Shown here one piece after another: positions 56,919 to 64,000 of a DNA stretch of 64,000 nucleotides. The DNA lies in NCBI RefSeq assembly GCF_014643595.1, contig NZ_BMJT01000004.1, positions 1 through 64,000 on the forward strand, in the 5' to 3' direction. Within the stretch, counting starts at the first letter, position 1, and every line of letters starts with the position of its first letter. A program made the translations under genes and the position numbers. The DNA is from Lysinibacillus alkalisoli. Lineage in GTDB: Bacteria; Bacillota; Bacilli; Bacillales_A; Planococcaceae. Below the pieces are notes generated by a model. The model was not told the DNA's origin. It did not search any database and saw nothing but the letters and a program-made list of their open reading frames with translations.

Positions 56919-58675
56919 TAGGTAGTTGCGTGATTGAATTGTGGTGTAGTAAATAAAGGTGCTTGATTATGGCGGAAATAGGTAAGCAAGTAACTTGTTT
57001 TAGGAATAATTTGTCCTGTCTTTTCATAATGTGGAAAATCAAAATGAAACGGAATTAACAACGTGTGTTTGTGTAAGTCCTTTTGATTTAATTGTAAGTT
57101 GGCAAAATGTTCGCCAGCAATAAGTGGGTTCTCTTGTAACTGTAAATAAAATTGTGAGCGTTGTTGAGATGGTAATGTTGTCTCCCACCATAATTTGCGT
57201 GGTTGGAATTGTTGGGCTTGTAAGTAGTCAAGCTGCATTAAACTCATGACGATAGCCATTGGAACGTCTTCACGTGTTGAAAGAAAGGCCAATAAGCGTT
57301 TAAATAAGTCTTCTAATTGATGCCCAATACGTGACCAACCTTTATTTTCCCAATACGTGCCAAAGTCTTGGAAGAAATCAAAAGGTGTATCAAATACGGT
57401 TGTGACTAAATACTCGACAGTGTGATCTAAACGATGGTCATTCCAATATTTTTCGAGTACGTCTTCGGCATGTTTAATGCGCACAATATCATCAAATGTT
57501 AACACATTGTTTGAGAAAATTTCATAAGGTGCTACATCCACATAGGTGTAGCCGAATTGTTGGGCTTGTAAACGTAAGCCCGTCCCTCTTAACAGTTTTA
57601 AGAAACCTAATTGTAGCTCTTCAGGACGCATCGCAAAAACATCATTGAAAGTTTTCTTAAAGCTTGTATAGTCTTCTTCTGGTAAGCCAGCAATTAAATC
57701 TAAATGTTGATCAATCTTGCCACCATCTTTAACCATTGTGACAGTACGCTTTAACTTCTCAAAATTTTGGCGACGCTTTACTAAATCGTTGGTCTCATCG
57801 TTGGTTGACTGTACACCAATCTCAAAGCGGAATAAACCAGCTGGTGCATTATCATTTAAAAATTGGATAACTTCAGGGCGCATAATATCGGCCGTAATTT
57901 CAAATTGGAAGACAACGCCTGGTTGATGTTCATCAATTAGAAATTGAAACATCTCCATTGCATAACTTCGACTAATATTGAAAGTGCGGTCAACGAATTT
58001 AATTGTCTTTGCCCCGTTGTTCATAAGGTAACGAATATCATCTTTGACTTTATCCCGATTAAAATAACGCACACCTACTTCGATAGAAGAGAGACAAAAT
58101 TGGCAACTAAACGGACAGCCACGACTTGTTTCAATATATTGTATGCGTTTTCCGAGGTGCGGTTTGTCTTCAGGCAGGCGGAAGGGACTTTTAGCTTCAC
58201 GTAAGTCAACTTTAGGCGCTTGAGGGTGGATTTTCACTTTATGATTTTCTAGGTAACAAATATTTGGTACTTCATCACGCGTAATCTCCCCGTCAAAGTA
58301 ACGCAGTAGTTGTTGATAAGCAATTTCGCCCTCACCCATAATAATATAATCCACAACACCGTCTAATCGACGTAACCAGTCATGAACATCGTAAGATACT
58401 TCTGGTCCGCCTAAAATAATTTTAGTGTGTGGCAACACCGTGCGTAGCATACGAATGACAGTGATTGTCTCTTCTATATTCCAAATGTAGCAACTGAATC
58501 CAATCACATCAGGTTTCTTTTGAAATAACTCAGAGGTAATATTAAATGCAGGGTCTTTAATCGTAAATTCAATAATTTCACTCTCAAACTGAGGCTGTGC
58601 AGCCACTTTTAAATAACGCAAAGCTAAGTTGGTGTGAATATATTTTGCGTTCAATGTCGTTAAAACAATTTTCAT
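56915..58675 (-). CDS. cobalamin-binding-domain radical SAM protein (DUF4080 type)
   Basis: A 586-residue protein. B12-binding-like Rossmann domain (about 1-135: LTTLNAKYIHTNLALRYL, DVIGFSCYIWNI, KIILGGPEVS), radical SAM barrel with CPFSCQFC (about 188-195) binding a [4Fe-4S] cluster, and a C-terminal DUF4080 region. The cobalamin DxHxxG motif is not evident, so B12 binding is doubtful. Reaction unknown. ATG 58675 has GAGGAG upstream; an open frame continues 5' without a ribosome site. Divergent from the MarR gene. Confidence 0.85.
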   Translation of the reverse strand: MKIVLTTLNAKYIHTNLALRYLKVAAQPQFESEIIEFTIKDPAFNITSELFQKKPDVIGFSCYIWNIEETITVIRMLRTVLPHTKIILGGPEVSYDVHDWLRRLDGVVDYIIMGEGEIAYQQLLRYFDGEITRDEVPNICYLENHKVKIHPQAPKVDLREAKSPFRLPEDKPHLGKRIQYIETSRGCPFSCQFCLSSIEVGVRYFNRDKVKDDIRYLMNNGAKTIKFVDRTFNISRSYAMEMFQFLIDEHQPGVVFQFEITADIMRPEVIQFLNDNAPAGLFRFEIGVQSTNDETNDLVKRRQNFEKLKRTVTMVKDGGKIDQHLDLIAGLPEEDYTSFKKTFNDVFAMRPEELQLGFLKLLRGTGLRLQAQQFGYTYVDVAPYEIFSNNVLTFDDIVRIKHAEDVLEKYWNDHRLDHTVEYLVTTVFDTPFDFFQDFGTYWENKGWSRIGHQLEDLFKRLLAFLSTREDVPMAIVMSLMQLDYLQAQQFQPRKLWWETTLPSQQRSQFYLQLQENPLIAGEHFANLQLNQKDLHKHTLLIPFHFDFPHYEKTGQIIPKTSYLLTYFRHNQAPLFTTPQFNHATTY

Positions 58676-58851
58676 AAAAATCTCCTCATCTTTCGTTTTT
58701 ATTGTATCAGTGAAATAGTTATCGTACAATGCTGATAGTTGTCGTTTATGTATAAAAATAGCGTGGATATGTGTCAGTGTCATAGCTTTGACAAGTCTTT
58801 TCAAAAGTCGCTATAATATGAGGAAGTAGGTACAGACGAGAAGGTGAAAAA

Positions 58852-59298
58852 ATGACAGAAGAAGAGATTAAACAATCTTTAAAATTATATATTGTATTGT
58901 CACGTGCACATAAAGTAATTGATGAGGAGTCGCATAGCTTCTTTCAAGCGAATGGTGTGAATCCAACAGAGTTTGCGGTATTAGAATTGCTTTACCATAA
59001 AGGGAGACAGCCATTACAACAAATTGGCTCGAAAATATTGCTAGCAAGTGGTTCAATTACGTATGTTGTTGACAAGTTAGAGAAGCGCGGTTATTTAAAC
59101 CGTGTATCTTGCCCTAATGACCGACGCGTCACATACGCAGAGATAAGTGAGGAGGGGCATGCCTTTATGGCAAAGATCTTTCCACAGCATGAACGTGTAT
59201 TGCATGAGTTAATGGGTGCATTAAATGATGAGGAAAAGGAACAAGCGATCGCCTTATTAAAAAAGCTAGGTCGCTCGATTAAAGATTTATCTTATTAA
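58852..59298 (+). CDS. MarR-family regulator (MhqR-like)
   Basis: A 148-residue MarR winged-helix repressor. The core NPTEFAVLELLYHKGRQPLQQIGSKILLASGSITYVVDKLEKRGYLNRV and wing CPNDRRVTYAEISEEG are complete. The N-terminal LKLYIVLSRAHKVI and this core strongly resemble MhqR of B. subtilis, which controls quinone-detoxifying genes. No cysteine is present at the OhrR sensing position. Target genes are not adjacent. Confidence 0.87.
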   Translation: MTEEEIKQSLKLYIVLSRAHKVIDEESHSFFQANGVNPTEFAVLELLYHKGRQPLQQIGSKILLASGSITYVVDKLEKRGYLNRVSCPNDRRVTYAEISEEGHAFMAKIFPQHERVLHELMGALNDEEKEQAIALLKKLGRSIKDLSY

Positions 59299-59312
59299 CA
59301 TAAAAGTGCTAA

Positions 59313-59354
59313 AGAAAAGGTTAAACCGATGAGATTTCGGTTTAACCTTTTTGC
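59313..59354. terminator. bidirectional intrinsic terminator
   Basis: AAAAGGTTAAACCG / CGGTTTAACCTTTT (59315-59328 with 59338-59351) between convergent marR and lipoprotein genes. Confidence 0.9.
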
Positions 59355-59359
59355 TTTGT

Positions 59360-60079
59360 TTATTTCTTTGTAATAGTCGCAGCCATATTTAAAAATGTTG
59401 GTAAATTAGAAGAATTAGCATCATCATAAATAATTAACTGACTCACTAAGTCATTTTGTTGGAATGCAATAACATAGACAAACTCGCCCTCAGACTCAAT
59501 TTGATAGCCTGCAACGTCGCCACTTAACGGTGCTAATTGGTCGGCTGTTAAGTCTTTTTTATCGCCGATTGCACCTGCATAACCTGCTGCGTCTTCTTTC
59601 GCTTTTTCAAATGTATTTTCATCAGTAGTCCAAACATTCAAAGCCATGCGATGTTTCGGGTCGTTAGTTGGCATAATCACATCTTGACCTGGCTCTAACA
59701 CGGTTAATGAATAATTTTCTTTTAAATCGATTTTATAAGGTAATTGAGGTGATGCAGCACCACTACCTGTTTGTGTAACATCATCGCCCTCATGACTTGT
59801 TGTGCCTTCTGTTTGCTTAGGGTCTTCTGATGATTCTTTGTCAGTTTCAGGTGTTGTTTCTTTTTGCTCTGCAGCTGTGTTTTCTTCTTGTTCTTCAACA
59901 GCTTCATTTGTGTCTTCAGTTTCTTTTTCCTCTGTCTTTGGGTCTGTAGTTGTTTCTTTTTCAACCGTTTCAACAGGTGTTTCTTTTGTTTTTTCATCGC
60001 TTTTCTCATCTGTACTACAAGCAGCCATTAATAAAGCTGAACATAGCGCAACGGCTAATAACGGAAATTTTTTTGACAT
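59360..60079 (-). CDS. lipoprotein with acidic Glu/Thr-rich linker
   Basis: A 239-residue lipoprotein: signal peptide with lipobox LMAACS (cysteine about 21), a long low-complexity linker of K, E, T and D (about 22-108), and a C-terminal globular domain (about 112-239) starting PYKIDLKENYSLTVLEPGQDV. I do not recognise the domain. The layout suggests a sensor or binding protein held away from the membrane. Confidence 0.8.
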   Translation of the reverse strand: MSKKFPLLAVALCSALLMAACSTDEKSDEKTKETPVETVEKETTTDPKTEEKETEDTNEAVEEQEENTAAEQKETTPETDKESSEDPKQTEGTTSHEGDDVTQTGSGAASPQLPYKIDLKENYSLTVLEPGQDVIMPTNDPKHRMALNVWTTDENTFEKAKEDAAGYAGAIGDKKDLTADQLAPLSGDVAGYQIESEGEFVYVIAFQQNDLVSQLIIYDDANSSNLPTFLNMAATITKK

Positions 60080-60129
60080 AAATGTAAAGCCTCCTTTTTC
60101 TTTAAGACGCGAAAATTATCGCATTAGTT

Positions 60130-60744
60130 TCATTGTAAGGGTAAGACAAGGAACAGTAAAAGAATAAATACGGTATGAGTAATAATAATTAATGGTAAAC
60201 TTTTCTTCCATTCGTATAAAAATCCCCATAACAGACTGAGTGTAAATGCGGCTAACATACCAGGTGTGAATTCGCTTGGTATAAAAATTAACGCACATAA
60301 AATAGCAGTTACAAGCACAGCCAAGCTAGGTTTCATAAAACTTTTTAGCGCTTGTTGTACATAGCCCCTCCAAAATACTTCTTCACCAATAATGATAACA
60401 AAAATGAGTAATAAGTAATGTCCAATATGTTGTGGACCAAAAGTTTCTAAAAATTTGTTAACAGAACGGCTAGGGTCCATGTTAATTAAAGGGCCAACTT
60501 CATAAGCTAAACGAATGATCCCATATGAAATCGTACCGTAACCGATGCCGAAAATTAAATAGTGCCACGTGGGCAATTCATCAAAAAACTTCGCATTTAA
60601 AATAGCAATAGCAAGACACACTAAAATCGTAAAGGCATATAAATACCAAAATACAGCTGTTTTATCAAAAGTGATGCGTAGCATTGCAAAAATAAACACT
60701 ATGGAAAAGAGTAATAACCCTTTTTGTCTTAAATTCATTTGCAT
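60130..60744 (-). CDS. CPBP-family intramembrane metalloprotease
   Basis: A 204-residue protein with about six to seven membrane helices. The CPBP (Abi/CAAX protease) motif 1 IIGEEVFWRGYVQQAL is at about 122-137. Motif 2, expected as FxxxH, is degenerate but LSLLWGFLYEWKKSLPLIIITH gives the later histidine. Possible prenyl-protein or bacteriocin-immunity type protease; substrate unknown. The ribosome site GGAGG is nine bases before ATG. Confidence 0.8.
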   Translation of the reverse strand: MQMNLRQKGLLLFSIVFIFAMLRITFDKTAVFWYLYAFTILVCLAIAILNAKFFDELPTWHYLIFGIGYGTISYGIIRLAYEVGPLINMDPSRSVNKFLETFGPQHIGHYLLLIFVIIIGEEVFWRGYVQQALKSFMKPSLAVLVTAILCALIFIPSEFTPGMLAAFTLSLLWGFLYEWKKSLPLIIITHTVFILLLFLVLPLQ

Positions 60745-60870
60745 TTCCTACAACCTCCGTTTACTATACTAACAAAAATCAACAAGCCATTCATTAAAAA
60801 AAGTGTATTTCCCTATAGCTTGCTACATGATTGCCAAAAATAAGACAAATAATCCTTAAAAAAGACATAA

Positions 60871-60913
60871 AAATAGCTGATAAAGTTGCATGGCTCTTTA
60901 TCAGCTATTTCTT
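60871..60913 (-). terminator. intrinsic terminator after ykvS
   Basis: AAATAGCTGATAAAG / CTTTATCAGCTATTT (60871-60885 with 60896-60910), ten-base loop, T-run on both sides. Confidence 0.88.
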
Positions 60914-60917
60914 TCAT

Positions 60918-61112
60918 TCATTGTGCAGCAGACTCTGCTATAATTTTATAACGTTTGTGGTTGATTACTGTCTTTTCTTCTAAACCTAATTGCTCGAAAT
61001 TTGGCATGTATGTTAGATTAACAATAACAGAGTTATCATTTACTTTTTCAACAATACCTTGTAAACCATCTCTAAATTCAATAATGTTTCCAATTTCAGC
61101 TACTTTGCTCAT
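60918..61112 (-). CDS. ykvS: YkvS-like DUF2187 protein
   Basis: A 64-residue SH3-like small protein. AEIGNIIEFRDGLQGIVEKVNDNSVIVNLTYM and the tail TVINHKRYKII match DUF2187 (YkvS), of unknown function. Position near ykwC and cheV also fits. GGAG ribosome site upstream of ATG. Confidence 0.85.
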   Translation of the reverse strand: MSKVAEIGNIIEFRDGLQGIVEKVNDNSVIVNLTYMPNFEQLGLEEKTVINHKRYKIIAESAAQ

Positions 61113-61231
61113 AGACAGCCAGCTCCTTCATTGACTAATAGTATATAGTCTGCACGAAAATAGCCAAAAGGTAAAGTAATTTCCTCTGTATAATATAAAA
61201 AAAGGTAAAAATAGAAAGGAGAGGTTTTAAA

Positions 61232-61420
61232 ATGGAAGATTATCAACAACAGTTAGAACAATTAATCAATGGTGAAATTGCTCAAATCACTATTACGAAA
61301 CAACAGTTTATCGCATTTAGAGAAGTGTTAGTCAATCATCCGAAGTTTAAACATTTTAAAGGTGAAGCATTACAAGGCGCGACAATTATTTACACCTATT
61401 CGGATGTACCAAGGTCATAA
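61232..61420 (+). CDS. small protein of unknown function
   Basis: A 62-residue, Q-rich, mildly acidic cytosolic protein (LINGEIAQITITKQQFIAFREVL, HFKGEALQGATIIYTY). It has a strong AAAGGAGAGG ribosome site and lies between two expressed units, so it is probably real. Short proteins with an 'FxxFREVLVxxxxxKHFxGEA' pattern occur in bacilli in my memory, without known function. Confidence 0.65.
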   Translation: MEDYQQQLEQLINGEIAQITITKQQFIAFREVLVNHPKFKHFKGEALQGATIIYTYSDVPRS

Positions 61421-61483
61421 GAAGTTTTATTACATATAAAAGTGGGAATGAGATAAGTGCATACTTATTTTCCCCCTTTTATA

Positions 61484-61521
61484 ATGGGTGCTGTGCGTGA
61501 TACAGCATCCATTTTTTTGTT
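61484..61521 (+). terminator. intrinsic terminator
   Basis: ATGGGTGCTGT / ACAGCATCCAT (61484-61494 with 61502-61512), one G-U pair, then TTTTTTT. Confidence 0.88.
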
Positions 61522-61569
61522 TGTATTTTTCGGAAAATTCAACTACTATTTTAAAAAAGGAGGATACAT

Positions 61570-62433
61570 ATGAAGAAGATTGCATTTATCGGCACAGGGG
61601 TTATGGGTAAAAGTATTGTAAAGCATTTACTTGCTAAACAATATGAGGTTAGTATTTATACACGTACAAAAGAAAAAGCGCAAGAATTATTAACGATCGG
61701 TGCTTTATGGGCACCTACGCCAAAAGCAGCAGCGCATGATGCAGATGTTATTTTCACAATGGTTGGTTACCCACAAGATGTAGCGCAAGTTGTTTTGGGG
61801 GATGAAGGGGTATTACAAGGTGCTAAAGAAGGAGCTATTATTGTTGAAATGACAACATCAGAACCCACATTAGCGAAACAACTTTATAAAGAGGCAAAAC
61901 AACAAGGCGTTGCGGTGTTAGATGCCCCAGTATCAGGCGGCGATTTAGGTGCGCAAAATGGCACGTTATCCATAATGATAGGGGGAGATGAAGCTGTTTT
62001 CAACCAAGTGCAGCCATTATTAGCTGTGTTTTGTTCAACGATTGTCTATCAAGGCATGGCGGGTGCAGGGCAACATGCTAAAATGTGTAACCAAATCGCT
62101 ATCGCATCTAATATGATTGGTGTATGTGAAGCCATTAGTTATGCCGAACGAGCAGGTTTAACGATTGATACCGTATTAGCATCTATATCTACTGGCGCAG
62201 CAGGCTCTTGGTCATTATCTCATTTAGCACCACGCATGGCACAAAAAGACTACGAGCCGGGCTTTTATATTAAACATATGGTAAAAGATTTAGGCATTGC
62301 TTTACAAGAGGCAAAACAAATGAATTTGACATTGCCAGGGCTTGAGATGGCTAATGAGATGTATCAGAAGCTAGTTGCGCAAGGTTATGGTGATAACGGT
62401 ACACAAGCCCTTATTCGATTGTATGAAGTATAA
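61570..62433 (+). CDS. ykwC: beta-hydroxyacid dehydrogenase (YkwC-like)
   Basis: A 287-residue NAD(P)-dependent 3-hydroxyisobutyrate-dehydrogenase-family enzyme. Rossmann motif [16 protein letters not shown], substrate loop [16 protein letters not shown] and catalytic lysine in GQHAKMCNQ are intact, with GSWSL in the C-terminal helical domain. Substrate (3-hydroxyisobutyrate, tartronate semialdehyde or 3-hydroxypropionate) unknown. AAAGGAGG before ATG. Confidence 0.9.
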   Translation: MKKIAFIGTGVMGKSIVKHLLAKQYEVSIYTRTKEKAQELLTIGALWAPTPKAAAHDADVIFTMVGYPQDVAQVVLGDEGVLQGAKEGAIIVEMTTSEPTLAKQLYKEAKQQGVAVLDAPVSGGDLGAQNGTLSIMIGGDEAVFNQVQPLLAVFCSTIVYQGMAGAGQHAKMCNQIAIASNMIGVCEAISYAERAGLTIDTVLASISTGAAGSWSLSHLAPRMAQKDYEPGFYIKHMVKDLGIALQEAKQMNLTLPGLEMANEMYQKLVAQGYGDNGTQALIRLYEV

Positions 62434-62541
62434 CGAACAATTTTATGAAGCCTTTGTAAATTTAACGTAAAAAATAACATGAATATGTCTCATAGAAAAC
62501 GATTTATGAGATAGTACGTTAAGGAAAGCGAGGGAAAAGTT

Positions 62542-63846
62542 GTGAAGCAACAGCACACAGAACAGCGTAATCAATGGGCCATATATTTATCCTTGCCTAT
62601 TATTTCATGGGCTTTATATGATTTTGCCAATACCATATTCTCTTCAAATATTAATACGATATTTTTTCCTTTTTATATGGATGAAGTATTAGGAAAAGAC
62701 GAGGTTATGCAACAAGTAGCAAGCACATTTATTTCATATGCTAATGCAATTGCGAGCTTTTTCCTTGTGGTGTTTTCGCCATTATTTGGCGTAATGGTAG
62801 ATAAAACAGGATATAAGAAACGTTTTATTGTATGGTTTGCTTCTATTTCTATCGCTTTTACATTTTTAATGGGCTTTTTTGCACGTATGGATGCAGGTGT
62901 TTATTACTCAGGCGTGCCGTTAAGTTTATTACTAGTAGCCTTAAGTTTTATTATTGCTAAATTTTTCTTTAATGCTAGTTTGGTCTTTTATGATGCTATG
63001 ATGCCTGATTTAGGTACAGCTAAAGAAATGCCACTCATTTCTGGCTTTGGCGTAGCAGTCGGGTATTTAGGTACGTTAGTTGGTTTAACGGTGTATTTAT
63101 ATGTTGGCGATCATGATTTTCATAGAAGTTTTATACCGACAGCCATTTTGTATTTATTATTTTCTTTGCCTTTATTTTTTATTAATAAAGATACGCCAAT
63201 ACCTAAGGAACAACGAGAGAAATTTCGCTTCTTTGATGGCTATAAAGAAATCTATGTGACATATAAGGAAATGAAAGGGCATCGGAATATTTTTCGTTTT
63301 ATGTTAGCGTATTTCTTTTTAAATGATGCGATTGCGACTACGATTGCAATGATGGCTGTTTATGCGACAGCTATTGTTGGTTTTAGTTCAGGCGAATTTA
63401 TTATTTTATATTTAGTGTCTACGGTTTCAACAATTATTGGTTCTTTTGTATTTGGTTATATTACAAAAAGAGTAGGTTCACATAAAGCGGTTGCACTCGT
63501 GGCTGTCATTATGATTATTGCTTTAACACTAGCTGTCTTTGCAACAGCACAGTGGATGTTTTGGATTGCAGGTAGCTTGTTTGGTGTCTCTTTAGGCTCA
63601 ATGTGGGTAACGTCACGCACTTATATTATAGAATTATCACCAGAGGAAAAAAGAGGGCAGTTTTTCGGACTATTTGCCTTCTCAGGTAAAGTGTCGTCTA
63701 TCATTGGTCCTGCTGTTTATGGTACTGTAACGTTTGTTATGCGTGATTACGGCACACTGGCGAGTCGATTAGCCTTGTCTACATTAATTGTGATGACGGT
63801 TATTGGATTGATTGTACACCTACAAATAAAGGGAAAATCAGCATAA
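62542..63846 (+). CDS. UMF1-family MFS transporter
   Basis: A 434-residue, twelve-helix MFS protein of the UMF1 (Atg22-like, YxiO) group: WALYDFANTIFSSNINTIFFPFYM, LFGVMVDKTGYKKRFI, and the central loop with KDTPIPKEQREKFRFFDGYKEI. Members are thought to export amino acids or similar; substrate unknown. GTG 62542 follows GAGGGA. Confidence 0.88.
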   Translation: MKQQHTEQRNQWAIYLSLPIISWALYDFANTIFSSNINTIFFPFYMDEVLGKDEVMQQVASTFISYANAIASFFLVVFSPLFGVMVDKTGYKKRFIVWFASISIAFTFLMGFFARMDAGVYYSGVPLSLLLVALSFIIAKFFFNASLVFYDAMMPDLGTAKEMPLISGFGVAVGYLGTLVGLTVYLYVGDHDFHRSFIPTAILYLLFSLPLFFINKDTPIPKEQREKFRFFDGYKEIYVTYKEMKGHRNIFRFMLAYFFLNDAIATTIAMMAVYATAIVGFSSGEFIILYLVSTVSTIIGSFVFGYITKRVGSHKAVALVAVIMIIALTLAVFATAQWMFWIAGSLFGVSLGSMWVTSRTYIIELSPEEKRGQFFGLFAFSGKVSSIIGPAVYGTVTFVMRDYGTLASRLALSTLIVMTVIGLIVHLQIKGKSA

Positions 63847-63876
63847 TCGCAAGTAGGAGAAATGTCTTGTATATGG

Positions 63877-63909
63877 TACAATTGAAGTATCAATATACCT
63901 TCAATTGTA
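63877..63909 (+). repeat. inverted repeat before cheV
   Basis: TACAATTGAAGTAT faces ATACCTTCAATTGTA with one extra base. It could be the terminator of the MFS gene (few T residues) or an operator in the cheV leader; TACAAT may also serve as a -10. Confidence 0.5.
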
Positions 63910-63924
63910 AAGGAGAGAGAGCAC

Positions 63925-64000
63925 TTGGAGCAAACAGGTATTCTGCTAGAAAGCGGCACAAATGAGCTGGAAATTGTAGAGTTTGAAGTCGCTAATAATA
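63925..64000 (+). CDS. cheV: chemotaxis coupling protein CheV, N-terminus (partial)
   Basis: The first 25 codons reach the window edge. GILLESGTNELEIVEF is the characteristic opening of CheV, a CheW-like coupling domain fused to a receiver domain. Start is TTG 63925 with AAGGAG nine bases before. The CheV call implies a motile organism. Confidence 0.85.
   Translation, partial: MEQTGILLESGTNELEIVEFEVANN

Noticed and set aside
59722-60167. Lysine-rich minus-strand and serine-rich plus-strand open frames
   Set aside because: Both are shadows of the low-complexity Glu/Thr linker of the lipoprotein gene.

Overview
The window looks like a chromosomal segment of a low-GC, Gram-positive, endospore-lineage Firmicute of the order Bacillales. 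Gene order follows Bacillus subtilis over long stretches: yjzD-fabH-fabF, trpS-spx-mecA-coiA-pepF-roxS-yjbHIJKLM-nadK-rluD, yjcFGH, and ykvS/ykwC running into cheV. Several traits point away from Bacillus proper and toward Planococcaceae such as Kurthia, Lysinibacillus or Caryophanon: a solitary murE-prfC pair as in staphylococci, an S-layer-homology haem protein, and frequent TTG starts. The family assignment is inference. No rRNA, tRNA or CRISPR array was seen.

Layout. 1-1650: right part of an IS200/IS605 element (TnpA tail, intact TnpB, right end with omega-RNA) abutting the 3' remnant of an unrecognised gene. 1.8-9.6 kb: HAD phosphatase, DUF59 protein, Fnr-type regulator with a C-terminal Fe-S motif, a ClpB lacking its N-domain under a CtsR box, and fabH-fabF under a FapR box. 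9.7-24.8 kb: the trpS-to-rluD block, with a T-box before trpS, an inserted ornithine-cyclodeaminase/MHS-transporter/XRE-cupin module, and the sRNA RoxS/RsaE in the pepF-yjbH gap. 24.8-30 kb: MgtE, then a citrate-type two-component system and CitMHS transporter with a cre site. 30-33.2 kb: yjcFGH, a PgpA-like protein and a secreted SNase. 33.3-40.5 kb: an iron-regulated haem-uptake (Isd) operon with three NEAT proteins, IsdE/IsdF, an ATPase and sortase B. 40.5-47.4 kb: YceI, a lone dihydrolipoyl-dehydrogenase-like enzyme, an amphi-Trp protein, a TerB-like/beta-helix protein, an aldehyde dehydrogenase and a PAS histidine kinase. 47.5-56.3 kb: murE, prfC, an RND pump, a Mn2+ riboswitch with TerC, and a structured leader before KtrB. 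56.3-56.9 kb: scar of a decayed mobile element. 56.9-64 kb: radical SAM protein, MarR regulator, lipoprotein, CPBP protease, small proteins, YkwC-like dehydrogenase, MFS transporter and the start of cheV.

Regulatory logic visible in the DNA: CtsR (heat shock) on clpB, FapR (malonyl-CoA) on fabHF, T-box (tRNA-Trp) on trpS, Rex/ResD-like sites on roxS, CcpA on the citrate transporter, Fur-like control of the Isd operon with two internal hairpins that could grade expression, and a yybP-ykoY riboswitch on terC. Most operons end in strong, often bidirectional, intrinsic terminators.
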